Positions 1-11,457 are shown, numbered from the stretch's first letter. The stretch is DNA of 64,000 bases from Bathynomus jamesi (GCA_023014485.1 JAJOZX010000877.1:713001-777000), one strand, 5' to 3'. Program-made: numbers and translations. The notes: generated by a model from the sequence alone, not told the origin.

Positions 1-45
1 AATGTGTGTAATACATAAATCTTACTCTAGTAATAGTATAATATT

Positions 46-730
46 CTATAACACACAAATACAACATATCTTCATAAAGATAATCTGCTCAGGATAAGGC
101 AAGGCATACGCGCATACAGAAGGCAGCATCACCTCCTCCATGATCTCTATATATTGATCTGCCGTAAACCTCCCGTGGATCTCAGTCAGCTTTCCTAGTC
201 CTTGCAGGTGCATCCATCCCCACACATTCGCCGTCACATGCCCACTCCGTGCTACTTCGTAAATATTTTGGCGGGCATATTTCGTGTTGTTCTGTCGCCA
301 ACACCGAAGACGGCCGTGAATTGTAGACGCAAACGTCTTCTCGTCAGAGAAGATAACTCTGCTCCAGTATACGAGATCATCATTTATATGGTGGCGAGCA
401 AACGAGAGCCTGGTCTGACGATGTCGTTCGTCGATCCTCTCTTTTTTGGCACGAGTACGGTGGTGATATCCTGCTTCATGCAACGGTGCCCACTGATACG
501 CCCATATATAGTGTCTTCCGGATGGTGACTGCGTTGTTGATAGGATCGTTCTGCACTTCGTTGATTATTCTCTGGTCTTCTTCTGAGGTGGTCTTTCTTG
601 GTGTCCCACACTTAGGACGATCTAGCAGATGCCCAGTTTCCTGCCACCTCTGCACACAGCGTCGAACAGGAGACTTCGAAATTCCCAGTTCCATGGCTAT
701 GTCAGCTACAGAGAGGCCTGCTTCCCGCAT
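46..730 (-). pseudogene. Tc1-like transposase, broken and truncated
   Basis: The minus strand reads through a Tc1-type transposase in two frames. Positions 730 to 476 encode the N-terminal paired-type helix-turn-helix region (MREAGLSVADIAMELGIS, then RCVQRWQETGHLLDRP). Positions 483 to 46 encode the catalytic part, with the first catalytic Asp visible in VIFSDEKTF and the WGWMHLQGLG block. A frameshift near 480 separates the halves. The reading stops making sense after PYPEQIIFM, just before the place where the second catalytic Asp (QDN motif) is expected, so the C-terminal third is missing. In an intact element this enzyme would cut and paste its own DNA at TA sites. Terminal repeats were not found. 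Family assignment is by motif recognition. Confidence 0.8.
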
Positions 731-2449
731 ACCAATTAATTATCCGGCGTCGCTGTGCAATTTTATCTTGACCAATCAGCTGGATTCATTTTCAGAGTCG
801 GTGTTCGTGAAACGATGTAGAAATATGGTATGAGCATAGATCATGCCAGTAACCATGTCAACACCTCTGTTTGGCCCATCAACGTCATTTCACAAGCATT
901 AGTATAATATTGTACGAGTTTATAAATATACAGTATATACTGTAAGCCAGGTTAATTTCGCGGCAGCAAATTTTCGCTCTTTCATATCCTTAGACGAGTT
1001 CGCGGCATCATAATTTCGCGATAGTTATAATATTACAGATTAAAATGACGTCATGAATGACGACATTCATTCTGTACTGTGATTGGTCGAGGTTGAGGTC
1101 GTATATCAAGGCAAGTTTGGCCTCTTGTTATGTGGATAAAGTTTCAGCAGCACTCGACGTAAATGAAACTTTCGGTAAGATAGATTTGAAGCTCTCCACA
1201 CTGAAACAGATTCATGCTCTCTGCATGGGATAACCAACACAAAATGAGGAAGACCATTCGGAAGGGTTGGGAAACTAGCGGCATTCATGACATTCTTGTT
1301 ATACAGTAATAATACAGTATAATTTGAAATGTTTTTACTGCTTTTACTTTACAATGTTTTATTACAATATACTGAATTTACTTTTCAAATAAGGTATTTT
1401 AATGAGCTAAGTTTTATTTTCTTACTATTTTCCAAAGATTAGTTTAAATTGTCAAATTTTTGCCTGCTGGATATTTTCGCGTAAACTATATAGCCTACGC
1501 GAAAAAACGCGAAAATTTCCTGCAGGTGAACATTTGGCATTCACTAGTATATAAAAAGTTCTATTGTCGTAGCTGTTCATATAGATTTGTAGTAATCATA
1601 ATGGAACCTTATTACTGTATAAGACTAGTAAACTACATGGAGTTCAACGTTGTTCACAATCATATTAATTGTTTATCTTTATGAACACAGGCATTACATT
1701 ATAATTACCTGTATATCAATGACTGCACATTCAATTGTCCTTTAGATATATATGTTTGTGTTATATGTTGTTGGACTCGGTTTTCTCCCCTCCACCCTAC
1801 CTTCCCCCAGTTGGGGTACCTTGACTAACACTGCGACGTTGTTATATGGCCGGAGTCGCCTGTGAGGTGAGGAACATTATATGTGCGGGCAACTGTACAT
1901 TAGTTAATGAAACGACAAATTCACGCATAGTCTCCAAGAGATGACTCGGTATCAGAAAAAACTTTCGGAATGGAAAGCAATTGTTATGTATGTAGGTAGA
2001 ACTATGAATCACTTAACTCATACATTTTAAAATTTAGAGTGTTTCATTTACAACGAAAGTGTTTCCATGTGAACGAGTGAACAGTTTGGTTAAATTTTCG
2101 TTTTTAATGATTTATTATTATGTATTATTCATTTATCTGATTTGAAATGGAAAAAACAGAAATATGTCGGAACGACATCAGTCACATCACTATCCCCGTC
2201 TATATGACCCTGACCTTTGAGTAGTTCAAAAATTTTAGCGTGAGCTCTACTTGTGACCATGACCTTTCATACAGAGACCTGATTCTTGCTCATAATACTT
2301 CGTCTTATGATGATCCATATGTGTATGACGTTTCATCATTTTATGTTGAGCGGTTCAAAAGTTATATCACGGACACGAGAAAGCTCCATTTAACCTCTGA
2401 CCTCTATTTGTGACCTTAAGATCTGATTTTTGTTCATGACGCATGAAAT
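731..2449. other. AT-rich DNA, no gene seen
   Basis: No convincing coding sequence. Around 950-1020 and 1480-1520 there are scattered TTCGCG/CGCGAAAA words that may be remnants of a MITE, but no paired ends could be defined. From about 2200 a degenerate motif close to GTGACCTTGACCTTTGA recurs (near 2208, 2252 and 2618), which looks like an old dispersed repeat. Confidence 0.4.
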
Positions 2450-2453
2450 TGGG

Positions 2454-2455
2454 AT

Positions 2456-2488
<33 letters not shown>

Positions 2489-2509
2489 ACAGTTAAAATG
2501 TGTATATGT

Positions 2510-2573
<64 letters not shown>

Positions 2574-2575
2574 GA
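2454..2575. repeat. (AC)n then (TA)n microsatellite
   Basis: About 27 bases of CA repeats are followed by roughly 75 bases of nearly uninterrupted TA repeats. Open reading frames of the YIYIYI type over this tract are artefacts. Confidence 0.95.
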
Positions 2576-4704
2576 TATATTAAGTTTCACCAATTTATGT
2601 TAAGCAGTCATTTCTATTTGTGACCTTGACCTTTGATGCATATCAAAGTATAAATGTTAGAGTGACTGTAACATGTATGCTGAATAACATTACAGTGCTA
2701 CTTTTAATGATCTAAGTGTAAGCGTAGGGAAATATAAAGAACCATAATTTTATGAGGACTGAGACAGGCAACAATTCTCTTAGGGAATAAACTAGGCTAT
2801 TTGCCCTATACACACAAGAAACGACAATAAAGTTACAAGCTCAATTTCACAGTCTCCTCCAGTGTAAGGATCAAATAGTTAAAATTTGTGACTTTTTCAT
2901 AATCTAAGGTGCCTATCCTTATGAGGTTGAGAGAGAAAATAATGTGTGGAGTTATGCTTAGAATCAGCTTATTTTCAGAGTTAGTTAAGTTCACAATTAA
3001 ATACATTTTGAACTACTTATAACGAAGCATCTAAAAAGTAAAGCATCGCATCATCTACATAAAAAATAAATTTGCAGCGAGTCAATACCTTAACTACGTC
3101 ATTCACGTAAGTAATAAAAATCAATGGCTTTTGTTTTTGTCTTCAGAGAACTGCAATTCTTACTGAGCGTAATTTTGATTTGGAACCATTAACATATTGT
3201 TAATGATGACTCAATTAGGACAAAAAGAACTCAAATACATTACTTCTTATATCGCATCTCTCAAGTTTCTTTAATAAAGTGTCATGAAAAATCAGATCAA
3301 AACATAGAAATAAGGACTGCATAAGTTTTCTCTCTAAAACTAATATCATTTAAAATACTTAAAATTCTTAATTTTTCTGATTAGTTTTGAATAAAAAAAT
3401 GTTAATTTTATATCTCTGCAAATGTAGCACGTTCGATGCAAATACTGAAGATTGTACTGAGTATTAAGGAAATAACATCAGGGACCATGTTGAGTATTGT
3501 AGTATATTAGTTATAGTAGCAGTATAAAATCATTATTATTTTACTGTTTAAGTACTGTCGTCATATTTCATAGGGGTAATCGGCAGCAAGTAAATAGCAT
3601 TATCGTTCATAATGGCGCTAGCAATACTGCGAATCCGGTAAGAAACTAAAGTTTCAGGAAAAACTTGGAAATACTCGTGTAAATAATTGGACATCAAGAT
3701 AGAATCAGAAGTAAATATATCCTCATGTTTTTAGGGTTTTTAGGTGATTAATATTTTGCTTGAGTTTCACGGTTTATTGTAGTATTAGGATTTACAAATT
3801 CTATTCAAGCAAAGATTCGCAAATAGAGTAGGCTAATAATAATAAAATATTACGTAACATGATAAATAACTTTTTCTGCACTTCCAAATTCCTAACTTCA
3901 CAAATTCGAACATCAAGGAGATCCCTCTCACACAAAGGCATTAGTATCTGGAATAATCTGGAAACAAGTTTAAAAGGAGCGCTTCTCATAGAAATGTTCG
4001 TATTCAGTTGAAAAGGAAAATCGTGGATGGATATTAGCTTCTCTTCCTCTTCACCCATATTCTATTTCTTCATTCCTCGTAAACCTTTTAAAAAATTAAT
4101 TTCATATGTAAATTACTTCTTTCTTTAAATTAAAAATTTACCTAATTCAAGTTCATGCAAATCAGTATTAACCAATGTATAGTACTGAGTTATTATTATT
4201 TCAATAATGAATCCAAGTTACTGTAGATAAATGTCATAACCCTTCGTATATAAATTGTGTATGATGTAATTATTGCCATGAAAGATAACTCTCATTGTCT
4301 CATATTTGGCAATCCCTAAGTAGTATGGTACTTAAAATTCCATGTCCTTTATACTGAAAATTGTACTTGTATTCTCTATGTACTGTATTTCTTACCATAA
4401 AAAATTCGATTTATTATTATTATTATTAATATTATTATTGCATCCTCATCTCCATATCACTCCAACAAGGTAGGTAGAACCCCAAGCAAAGTTTCTGTTT
4501 TTCATCTAATAATTAATTGTTTTCATTCTGGGGAGGATTCAGAGATTTCCTATTCTATATATGCATAATTAATTATGTTTTTGAAATGTTATTTTAAAGT
4601 TCACTATTAATTAAATTTCACCCAATTAAGTTTATTAATTATATCACTTATATTTGCTTGATATTAATTAGTCTTAAAAGTTATGCTAATTTCCTGCCTC
4701 GTGT
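2576..4704. other. AT-rich DNA, possible very old LINE relic
   Basis: No intact gene. On the minus strand around 3000-3300 short fragments are reminiscent of a decayed reverse transcriptase (for example residues like DFHDTLLKKL opposite 3270-3300), but stops are dense and the reading is not reliable. The rest is AT-rich with TAATTA runs. Confidence 0.25.
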
Positions 4705-4824
4705 GTATATATATTATATATACTTACTTTACTTAGTGTGGGTTTGAACGACGGTTCAGGATCGACCTGCGGGTGACCCCTCTGCAGCATCCCGTCTCCT
4801 TTGCGGGATATGGTGAAGGAGTAT
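4705..4824 (-). mobile_element. 3' stub of a LINE
   Basis: This stretch matches the 3' end of the LINE at 8905-10001 almost base for base: the words GAACGACGGTTCAGGATCGA, CCCCTCTGCAGCATCCCG and TTTGCGGGA appear in both, in the same orientation. A TATATACTTACTTTAC tail lies on the 3' side. It is a severely 5'-truncated copy, typical of target-primed reverse transcription. Confidence 0.75.

Positions 4825-4892
<68 letters not shown>
4825..4892. repeat. (TA)n microsatellite
   Basis: About 68 bases of TA repeats with a single phase break, directly abutting the LINE stub on the left and the terminus-like sequence CAGGGTGGTGTATCGG on the right. Confidence 0.95.
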
Positions 4893-4899
<7 letters not shown>

Positions 4900-5280
4900 C
4901 ATACACAGGGTGGTGTATCGGGGCCAAAAAAGTAACGCGATACGATACTCTATACATTGGCAAAACTGTATTTCGTTACGATACTAGATATATGAATAAC
5001 ACTGGTATGCATATGAAATATTTTGTCTGCTGTGAGGGTTTTTTCAACTCATATTATATAATTCGACCATGCTGAATTCGAAAATGACATTGGTTTTCCT
5101 CAATCAGGTCAGGTTTTTTCTCTATTGGCCATTTATTATAAGTCCAATTTTATCCCCAAATTTATTGATTTTTTTAGCTTAAGCACTGTAGATACGAGTA
5201 ATATTATAAGAACACTCGTGAAAAATGAAAACATTGTGTGAATAAATACTTTTATTCATACAATGAATATGGAAAAAAGT

Positions 5281-7522
5281 TTATTGAGGAAGGAATGAAG
5301 TTTTTTTGGCTTTCCGTCTGTGTTTTTCTTCGGGCACGTCTCGCTTCAAACACCAGCAATAGTCCGCCAGCATATTGATATCCCAGTTTCCCTGGTACCT
5401 CTCTTCCATTATTTTGATATCTTGGTGAAATCGTTCACCCTGTTCCTCACTATAATCCCCGCAATTTTCAGGAAAATAGTCCAAGTGGGACCACAAAAAG
5501 TGCATTTTTATGGACATGCGCGACCCATGAGCTTTGAAAGCTTCCATCAAGTTTTCGACAACGGACTCGTATTCTGGACTTCTACGCTTGCCAAGAAAAT
5601 CAGTGACAACTGATTTGAATGCCTGCCAGGCATTCTTCTCAGTTGGAGTCATTGCGTTTTCGAACTGAGTATCCTTGATCAAAGTTCGAATTTGAGGACC
5701 ATCAAAAGCCCCAGCATTTAGTTTAGCATCAGATATATGAGGAAATTTACTCTCGAGATATCGGAATGCTGAACCCTCCTTATTCATTGATTTGATGAAA
5801 TTTTTCATCAAGCCCAGCTTAATATGAAGTGGTGGGAGCAAAATTTTTGTTGGTGGTACAAGGGGCACTGAAACGACATTATGCGACCCAGGTTCAAAAT
5901 TCTCTCTGGATGCCCATTCACGCTGTGCATAGTGCTTCTCATCCGCTCGGCTATCCCATTTGCAGAGGAAACATGGGTATTTCGTGTATCCCCCTTGCAT
6001 TCCCAATACAAATGCCACAATCTGAATTTAGAGAATTTGTTCTATCAGATAAAAAAATCTATGCATTGGACTGTATCACTTCTGTGGGGAAGTTAAGTGT
6101 TCTTATACGCTCTCAAATAACCTTTGGAAAAACAACATAGTCAAAAGCAATAGTTTACTTATGATATTAGTATTACCTTCAAATCTCCACAGATCCTCCA
6201 GTTATGTTGGTCGTATACGAGAGCATCCAGTAAAATTTTCATGTTATCGTAGCTCTCAGTAAGTTGTACGGAATGTGCTACAGGGACTGATGCAACCCTA
6301 TTCCCAATGTTGAGAAGTACTGCTTTCAAACTTCGTTTAGACGAGTCTATAAATAGCCTCCATTCTGATGCGTTATATGGCAGGCCCAAGGATTCGATTA
6401 GCCCCTCAACATTGCAGCAGTACACTAAGGAAGAGGTATTTTCGTGCACTGCAAAAAACTTGCGGAATTCTTCCTCTCGTTTCCTATACCAGGAGAATGT
6501 TGTTCCCGGAGCCAGCAAGTTGTCCTCTCGAAGTCGTGAGCCCAAGATCTCGGCAGCTAATTTGGAAAGTCCTAAATCCCTGGTAAGATCATTAAGTTTG
6601 GCCTGGTTGAGAGGCCTCGGCTCATTTGAAGCGGTATTTTGAGGTATATACGACTGGGACTGGTCATTGGCATTGGTCATTGATTCATCATCAGAATCAT
6701 CGAAGTCCAGGGTTTGAGGTGGGTCGGGTATTGGAATTCCAGGACCATGGGGTACAGGTCTCATAGCAGAAGGAATGTCAGGGTATACAACAATGTGTTT
6801 ATTCTTCTTGTTAACTCCTGAAAATAGAAACACAGAAACATGGATATAAAACTTGCATATGAAATAGAAGAAGCATTCAGACAGTGGCGGCTCGTGAGGG
6901 AAGGCTGCGGTCTGTAAGATATGAAATAGGTCGATGGAGTCTGTATATTTTCTTTCTTTTTCATTCATATTGTCCCTTCGGGGACAATATGAATGAAAAA
7001 GAAAGAAAATATACAATCATTGTATATGTAAATGTAACTTGTATAACAATATGTATGTGTAAATGCATTTTCTATAACAATATGTATATGTAAATGTATG
7101 ATTACCATTATGGTGAATATTATGCTATATATGGTGAATATTACATTATGGTAAATATTATGTCAAGTTTCATACGAGGATTTCAAAATATTTAAGAAAA
7201 ATAAATTTATAAGCCCACCTTGGAGGTTTGTCATGCAGAAATAGTAATCTGTCACGTGATCCTTTCCTTCTCTCCAAATCATGGGAATTCCAAAAGGCAA
7301 AGATTTCGCTCTGCCTTTGCTCCATCTTCTCAAATTTTCAATGCACGTCTTGCAGCACATATGAGGGGCGAAATTTTTGTCCTGGTCCCCTAGCTTAATT
7401 CCAAAGTATGCTCTATACATTGTCTTCACAAATTTAGTGATTTGGGACTGGTTATTTGGCATGGTAACCGTCCCACATATGTAGCAGAATCTATTGGGAT
7501 CATTTTTACACGCTCTATTCAT
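5281..7522 (-). CDS. Three-exon gene, 561 aa, transposase-like family of unknown function
   Basis: Three exons join cleanly on the minus strand: 7522-7219, 6817-6177 and 6021-5281, with GT donors (CAAG|GTGGGC; GAAG|GTAATA) and AG acceptors (TTTTCAG; AAATTCAG). Lengths 304, 641 and 741 keep the frame to a TAA stop. Exon 1 has a zinc-binding-like Cys array (FCYICG, HMCCKTC) followed by YYFCMTNLQ. Exon 2 has an acidic linker (DFDDSDDES) and ends WRICGDLKV. Exon 3 continues VLGMQGGYTKYPCFLCKWDS, LPPLHIKLGLMKNF and EEQGERFHQDI. I recognise this arrangement from unannotated multicopy proteins of invertebrates but know no established function. The CGD, CxxC-WD and GER motifs could be parts of an RNase H-like DDE core; this is inference. 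No stop or frameshift interrupts it, unlike nearly every other gene here. Confidence 0.7.
6943..7014. repeat. Perfect 34-bp hairpin with TTCG loop
   Basis: Arms 6943-6976 and 6981-7014 are perfect reverse complements over 34 bases, separated by TTCG closed by a C-G pair. The structure lies inside intron 1 of the 561-aa gene. It could be a very short-looped inverted duplication, a foldback insertion, or an artefact of strand switching during sequencing. Confidence 0.9.
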
Positions 7523-7818
7523 TATGAAATATTTTATCTATATGCCTGAAAAATAAAAAAAAGATATTATACAAGTGAAACAAGTGATGATAGATGTTAC
7601 TGTTCCAATTCCGCTTTGACAAAATCACGAAAAATTCTATTTTACTTATGAGGCCATAGCCGGATAACCTGAGCTGATTGAGAAGAACGGATTGCAGATT
7701 CGAAATCAGCAGGAAACACTCTATAAGAATCACTTACAAAACCCTTGACAGCAAAATTGATGCATACCAGTGTAATATATGTATCGCGATACGATACTAT
7801 ATATATATATATATATAT

Positions 7819-8347
7819 TAGTGGTGGACCGGATGTCAGTTTTTCAACATCTGCGGATGCGGATTTTTAATTTCAATATCCGCGGATGGGGATGCGGATT
7901 TTTAATTTCAATATCCGCGGATGCGGATGCGGATATTTAGTTAATCTATCAATATAATATAGAATTATGAACATATGACATAATTTTTAAAATTTCGTGA
8001 TATTACTATTATGGCAGGCAATGCATAAGAACTAAAATTAATATTAATGTTTTCATTATGATAAAAATAATAACTTTCTTAAGAGTATCAGCCACAGAAA
8101 ATTCAATGAAACAAGTTTCATTCAATTTTCTGTGTTACCAGCCTACCAGGCATTTATATTTTAAGGTTTATATATTTGTTTGTTCATTAATAATTAATAC
8201 TTTACATGAAATGAGCATGACTGGGCCTTATAAGCTAATTTAATTGTAAATTGCATAATTTATTAGAGGTAATATCCGCATAACATCCGCAGTCAGAAGT
8301 TCGGATGCGGATGTTAAAAAATGATGCGGATATCCGGTCCACCACTA
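7819..8347. mobile_element. hAT-like MITE, 529 bp
   Basis: The ends are inverted repeats: TAGTGGTGGACCGGAT on the left and ATCCGGTCCACCACTA on the right. Subterminal copies of ATCCGCGGATGCGGAT recur three times on the left and in inverted form on the right. YAGTGGTGG-type ends fit the hAT superfamily. There is no coding content. Both ends sit inside (TA)n tracts, so the 8-bp target duplication cannot be separated from the flanking repeat. Confidence 0.75.
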
Positions 8348-8382
8348 ATATATATATATATATATATGTATATAAATAATGT

Positions 8383-8443
<61 letters not shown>
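8348..8443. repeat. (TA)n microsatellite
   Basis: Nearly 100 bases of TA repeats with one interruption (AATAATGTAATA), joining the MITE to the next transposon fragment. Confidence 0.95.
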
Positions 8444-8446
<3 letters not shown>

Positions 8447-8850
8447 GGTGTCCCAGGAGGAAATGTCAAGAATGCACCATTCCACTCTTTGGGTATTTCT
8501 AAGTAGAAAGTATTATATCGATATGGGTCTGATTCCCAACCGTTACCGAGATACAGGCTTCTACATTTGGGTAATTAAAACATAATAAAAAGGCGATCTT
8601 AGATACTATTTAATGACCCTTGCGGTTTACAAAAAGTACAAACATACAATACACTATTGCACTTATTGCAGAATGGTTTCAAAGTGACCCCCTCATTCTT
8701 TAATGCATGCGGCGAGCCTCCGATCCATCGAGTCTTGCCAAGGAAAACGCGGAAGTTCATTTCTGAGGTTTATGAACGCATCCTGTGTACGTGCAATCAA
8801 CTGCTCCCTAGTTTTGGGCTTACCCCGCTGATAAACGTTACTCTTCAAGA

Positions 8851-8851
<1 letters not shown>
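8444..8851 (-). mobile_element. 3' fragment of a Tc1/mariner-type element
   Basis: Starts with CAGGGTGTCCCAGGAGGAA next to TA, a typical terminus. On the minus strand from 8845 to about 8690 it encodes a transposase C-terminus (RGKPKTREQLIARTQDAFIN, then DSMDRRLAACIKE and a stop). The rest of the element is missing beyond a (TA)n tract at 8852. Family level is by analogy with other elements in this window. Confidence 0.6.

Positions 8852-8902
<51 letters not shown>
8852..8902. repeat. (TA)n microsatellite
   Basis: About 50 bases of TA repeats at the junction between the transposon fragment and the 3' end of the LINE. Confidence 0.95.
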
Positions 8903-8904
<2 letters not shown>

Positions 8905-8905
<1 letters not shown>

Positions 8906-10001
8906 GTAAAATATATATATACTTACTTACTTTTGTTTACTTTTGTTGAGTTTGAACGACGGTTCAGGATCGACCTGCGGTCGACCCCTCTGCAGCATCC
9001 CGCCTCATTTGCGGGACTTGGTGAAGGAGGGAATTGCTCTCTGATCGCCTCCTGCCCTCGTAGCCAGCCACGCATGGCTGGTCAGGGACTTTGCACAAGA
9101 ATCTGTCCAGCTGGTTCTTGAAGTTATTCAGGTTGGTGTGCTGGAGATTCCTCACTTCTTTTGGAAGGACATTGAAAAGCTTTGGGCCCCGTATTCTGAG
9201 GGTATTTTCCATCCTCGTTTTCATGGCTCCTTGTCCCACCACAGCTGGGACTGTACAAAATCTGCCTCTTCTCTCATTCCAGTTTGTTTCTATTTCATTT
9301 CTGAGGTTAGGGACAGAGCCCTCAAGTATGTTCCATATGTATATTATTGTGTACCGCTCTCGCCTTCTTTCAAGAGAGTACAGTTCCAGGGATTGTAGTC
9401 GAGACCAGTAGTCTTCACCTTCCGTTTCCTCTATCTTAGACGTAAAAGTCCTTTGTATAGCTTCAATGCTCGCAATGTCTCTTTTTCTGTGTGGGCTTGT
9501 GAGTACTGAGCAATACTCAATTATTGGTAGGACTAGACTCTTCCATAATTTGAGCATGATGTTTGCTTTTCTGCTGCGGAAGCTCCTCCAGATGATTCCC
9601 ATTATTTTTCTAGCCATTGTGATTTTGATTTTATAGTGCTCTCTGAATTCTGCATCCGACGACATTATTACTCCAACATCCCTGACTTGTGGATTTGGTG
9701 TTATCTGTTTGGCTTGCGGAGTTTTGTACCCTTTTTTCTGTAGCTCTTTATTATTACCATATCTTAGAAGTTGGAATTTTTCTTCGTTGAACTTCATATT
9801 GTTGTCTTCTGCCCACTGGAATAATGTTTCAATGTCGTTTTGTAGTTTTCTTATGTCATCTTCGTTCAATATTTCCTTACATATCTTCGTGTCATCTGCG
9901 AAGCATGATACAATACTGTCCTTAATATCTGCATCAATATCTGCAATCATTATTATGAACAGCAAGGGAGCTAATACTGTCCCTTGTGGGACAGAGCTCA
10001 T
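8905..10001 (-). pseudogene. LINE reverse transcriptase, C-terminal part
   Basis: The minus-strand frame from 10001 to 8964 encodes the second half of a non-LTR reverse transcriptase. Motif B is seen as SVPQGTVLAPLLF and the catalytic motif C as SCFADDTKI, followed by the thumb/C-terminal segment typical of CR1- and Jockey-type elements (KLWKSLVLPIIEYCSVL, then LERRRERYTIIYIW). The fingers, motif A and the endonuclease are missing: the frame is lost in a (TA)n tract at 10002. Below 8964 follows the 3' UTR ending in a TACTTACTTAC tail. The same 3' end recurs at 4705-4824. The open frame upstream of 10001 in this direction is not part of the protein. Confidence 0.8.
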
Positions 10002-10025
10002 ATATATATATATATATATATATAC

Positions 10026-10929
10026 AGGGCGTCCCAAAAAAATGTATACACACTTTAACAGCTGATAGCTCAATTGATGTTTCTTTCTTTCCAAGTTAAA
10101 CCCATTAGAATTAATAATGGCAGTCAGACTAAGCTTTGAACAAAGGAAATTCATTCTAAAATGCTACTGGAAGTGTGAAAACGCAGTTGAAGTGCAAAGA
10201 CAGTTTAGGAGGGAGTTTCAAACAGATCCACCAACGCGACTTACCATCACTCGAATTAGAGATAAGTTTGAAGCCGATGGAACTGTTCAGAATATCCACA
10301 AGAAGCATTCCGGAAGAGCACGGACATCGACAAGCCCCACAAAGCAAGAAAGAGTACTGGAAACGTATCACCAAAGTCCAAGAAAATCTGTGCGGCAAGC
10401 GAGTCGTGAGGTAGGAATCTCAGAATCGTCTGTCCAACGCATTTTGAAGCGCTGTCAATGGAAAAGTTACATTCCAAGATTAGTCCATGCTATTAATGAA
10501 GATGATCCGGACCGAAGAGTGGAGTATTGCGAGTGGTACTTGGCACGATGTGGATGTGGATTGGACGAAGGGGTTTCGTAGAATACCCTCCGCGTTCACC
10601 AGACCTCACACCACTAGACTTTTTTTTATGGGGATACTTAAAAGACAAAGTCTACGCTATAAAACCTGCAACAGTCGCTGAATTGAGAGCAGCCATTGAA
10701 CGAGAATGCACACAAATACCAAACGAAATGTTTCGTGATGTTTGCGATTCCATTGCTTCGCGTTATCAGCAGTGCCTGGACCAGAACGGACGTCAGTTTG
10801 AAAACAGGCGTTCACAAAACAATTAAATAATGTCTGTAGATTCTATTACATTTTGAAAATGAAATGTATTTTAATAAACACTGCCTTTATAATTATTTAA
10901 AGTGTGTATACATTTTTTTGGGACGCCCT
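10026..10929 (+). mobile_element. Internally deleted mariner-type element with 33-bp ends
   Basis: Terminal inverted repeats of 33 bp are perfect: 10026-10058 begins AGGGCGTCCCAAAAAAATGT and 10897-10929 is its reverse complement. TA flanks both ends within TA repeats. Total length about 904 bp, shorter than the usual 1.2-1.4 kb, because the middle of the transposase is missing. Intact identical ends suggest it could be cross-mobilised by a full copy elsewhere. Confidence 0.9.
10117..10826 (+). pseudogene. Mariner-type transposase lacking its catalytic core
   Basis: Codes from ATG 10117 for the N-terminal helix-turn-helix region ([20 protein letters not shown], then [18 protein letters not shown], and [17 protein letters not shown]). 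After [15 protein letters not shown] the frame shifts and the sequence jumps to the region of the third catalytic residue ([20 protein letters not shown]) and the C-terminus ending at 10826. The segments holding the first and second catalytic Asp are absent, so no active enzyme can be made. The HTH part resembles that in the MITE at 54057-54681, so both derive from one family. Confidence 0.85.
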
Positions 10930-10943
10930 ATATATATATATAT

Positions 10944-10977
<34 letters not shown>

Positions 10978-11010
10978 TATAAGTTTTATATATATATATA
11001 TATAAATAAT

Positions 11011-11042
<32 letters not shown>

Positions 11043-11051
11043 ATAAATATA

Positions 11052-11114
<63 letters not shown>
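10930..11114. repeat. (TA)n / TAATATA-rich tract
   Basis: About 185 bases of TA repeats with AATA interruptions, separating the mariner from the hAT relic. Confidence 0.95.
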
Positions 11115-11115
<1 letters not shown>

Positions 11116-11127
11116 GAAACAACTGAA

Positions 11128-11457
11128 TTACTTTCTATTTTTATTGAATTTTACAAACAGTGACTTCTCAAACAATTCCTCAGACATTCTGTTTCTCTTT
11201 GAAGGAAAGAGGTTTCCAGCTATGCTATAAAGTCTCTCAACCGGAGCGCTTGATGGCAGTGTAGTGTTGTATTTTACGAACAGTTCTTTTATCAAAGGAT
11301 ACATATGTAATTGTTGAATGCCTGATAAATTATTCGCTGAATAATTAGATAATTCTTGACGAGTTTTTTTCTCAGTCTCACAAATTTTTCGTTTCTTAAA
11401 ACTAAAGAACTCATCCTCTTCTTCACTGCTTGTCTCAGACTGCTTTTCCTCAGACAC
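11128..11457 (-). pseudogene. hAT transposase, C-terminal dimerisation domain
   Basis: The minus-strand frame ends with the hATC signature: YPLIKELFVKYNTTLPSSAP, then VERLYSIAGNLFPSKRNRM and SEELFEKSLFVKFN. The ER within SAPVERLYS is the conserved region around the last catalytic Glu. Upstream of it is a low-complexity acidic segment (TSSEEEDEFFSF). The rest of the transposase is not present: upstream (11460-11640) the sequence contains GTATCGCGTTAC-like words resembling the transposon end at 4911. The copy is truncated on its 3' side by TA repeats. Confidence 0.8.

Larger units (their letters stand above)
4911..7796. mobile_element. Candidate DNA transposon carrying the 561-aa gene
   Basis: The three-exon gene at 5281-7522 lies between imperfect inverted repeats. 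ACACTGGTATGCA at 4998-5010 is inverted at 7761-7773, and neighbouring words extend the pairing outward and inward (ATTTTGTCTGCTGT with ACAGCAAAAT; GAATTCG.. near 5075 with ATTCGAAATCAGCA near 7695). Outside lie GTATCGCGATACGATAC-type words on both sides, and on the left a hAT-like end CAGGGTGGTGTATCGG. The right end runs into a (TA)n tract, so no target duplication can be read. That this is one transposon is inference. Confidence 0.4.

Noticed and set aside
202..833. Plus-strand open frames over 202-528 and 486-833
   Set aside because: They are the antisense of a recognisable transposase on the minus strand and have no domain of their own.
1106..1684. Small frames at 1106-1288 and 1460-1684
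   Set aside because: Short, no recognisable motif, in AT-rich repeat-like DNA.
2390..2593. Frames coding YIYIYI or CVCVCV repeats (also near 4800, 8400, 13100, 16600, 23100, 27700, 46260)
   Set aside because: Pure translation of TA and CA microsatellites.
8964..10154. N-terminal ~50 residues of the 396-codon minus-strand frame
   Set aside because: This part runs through a TA tract into the mariner element; only from 10001 downward is it reverse transcriptase.
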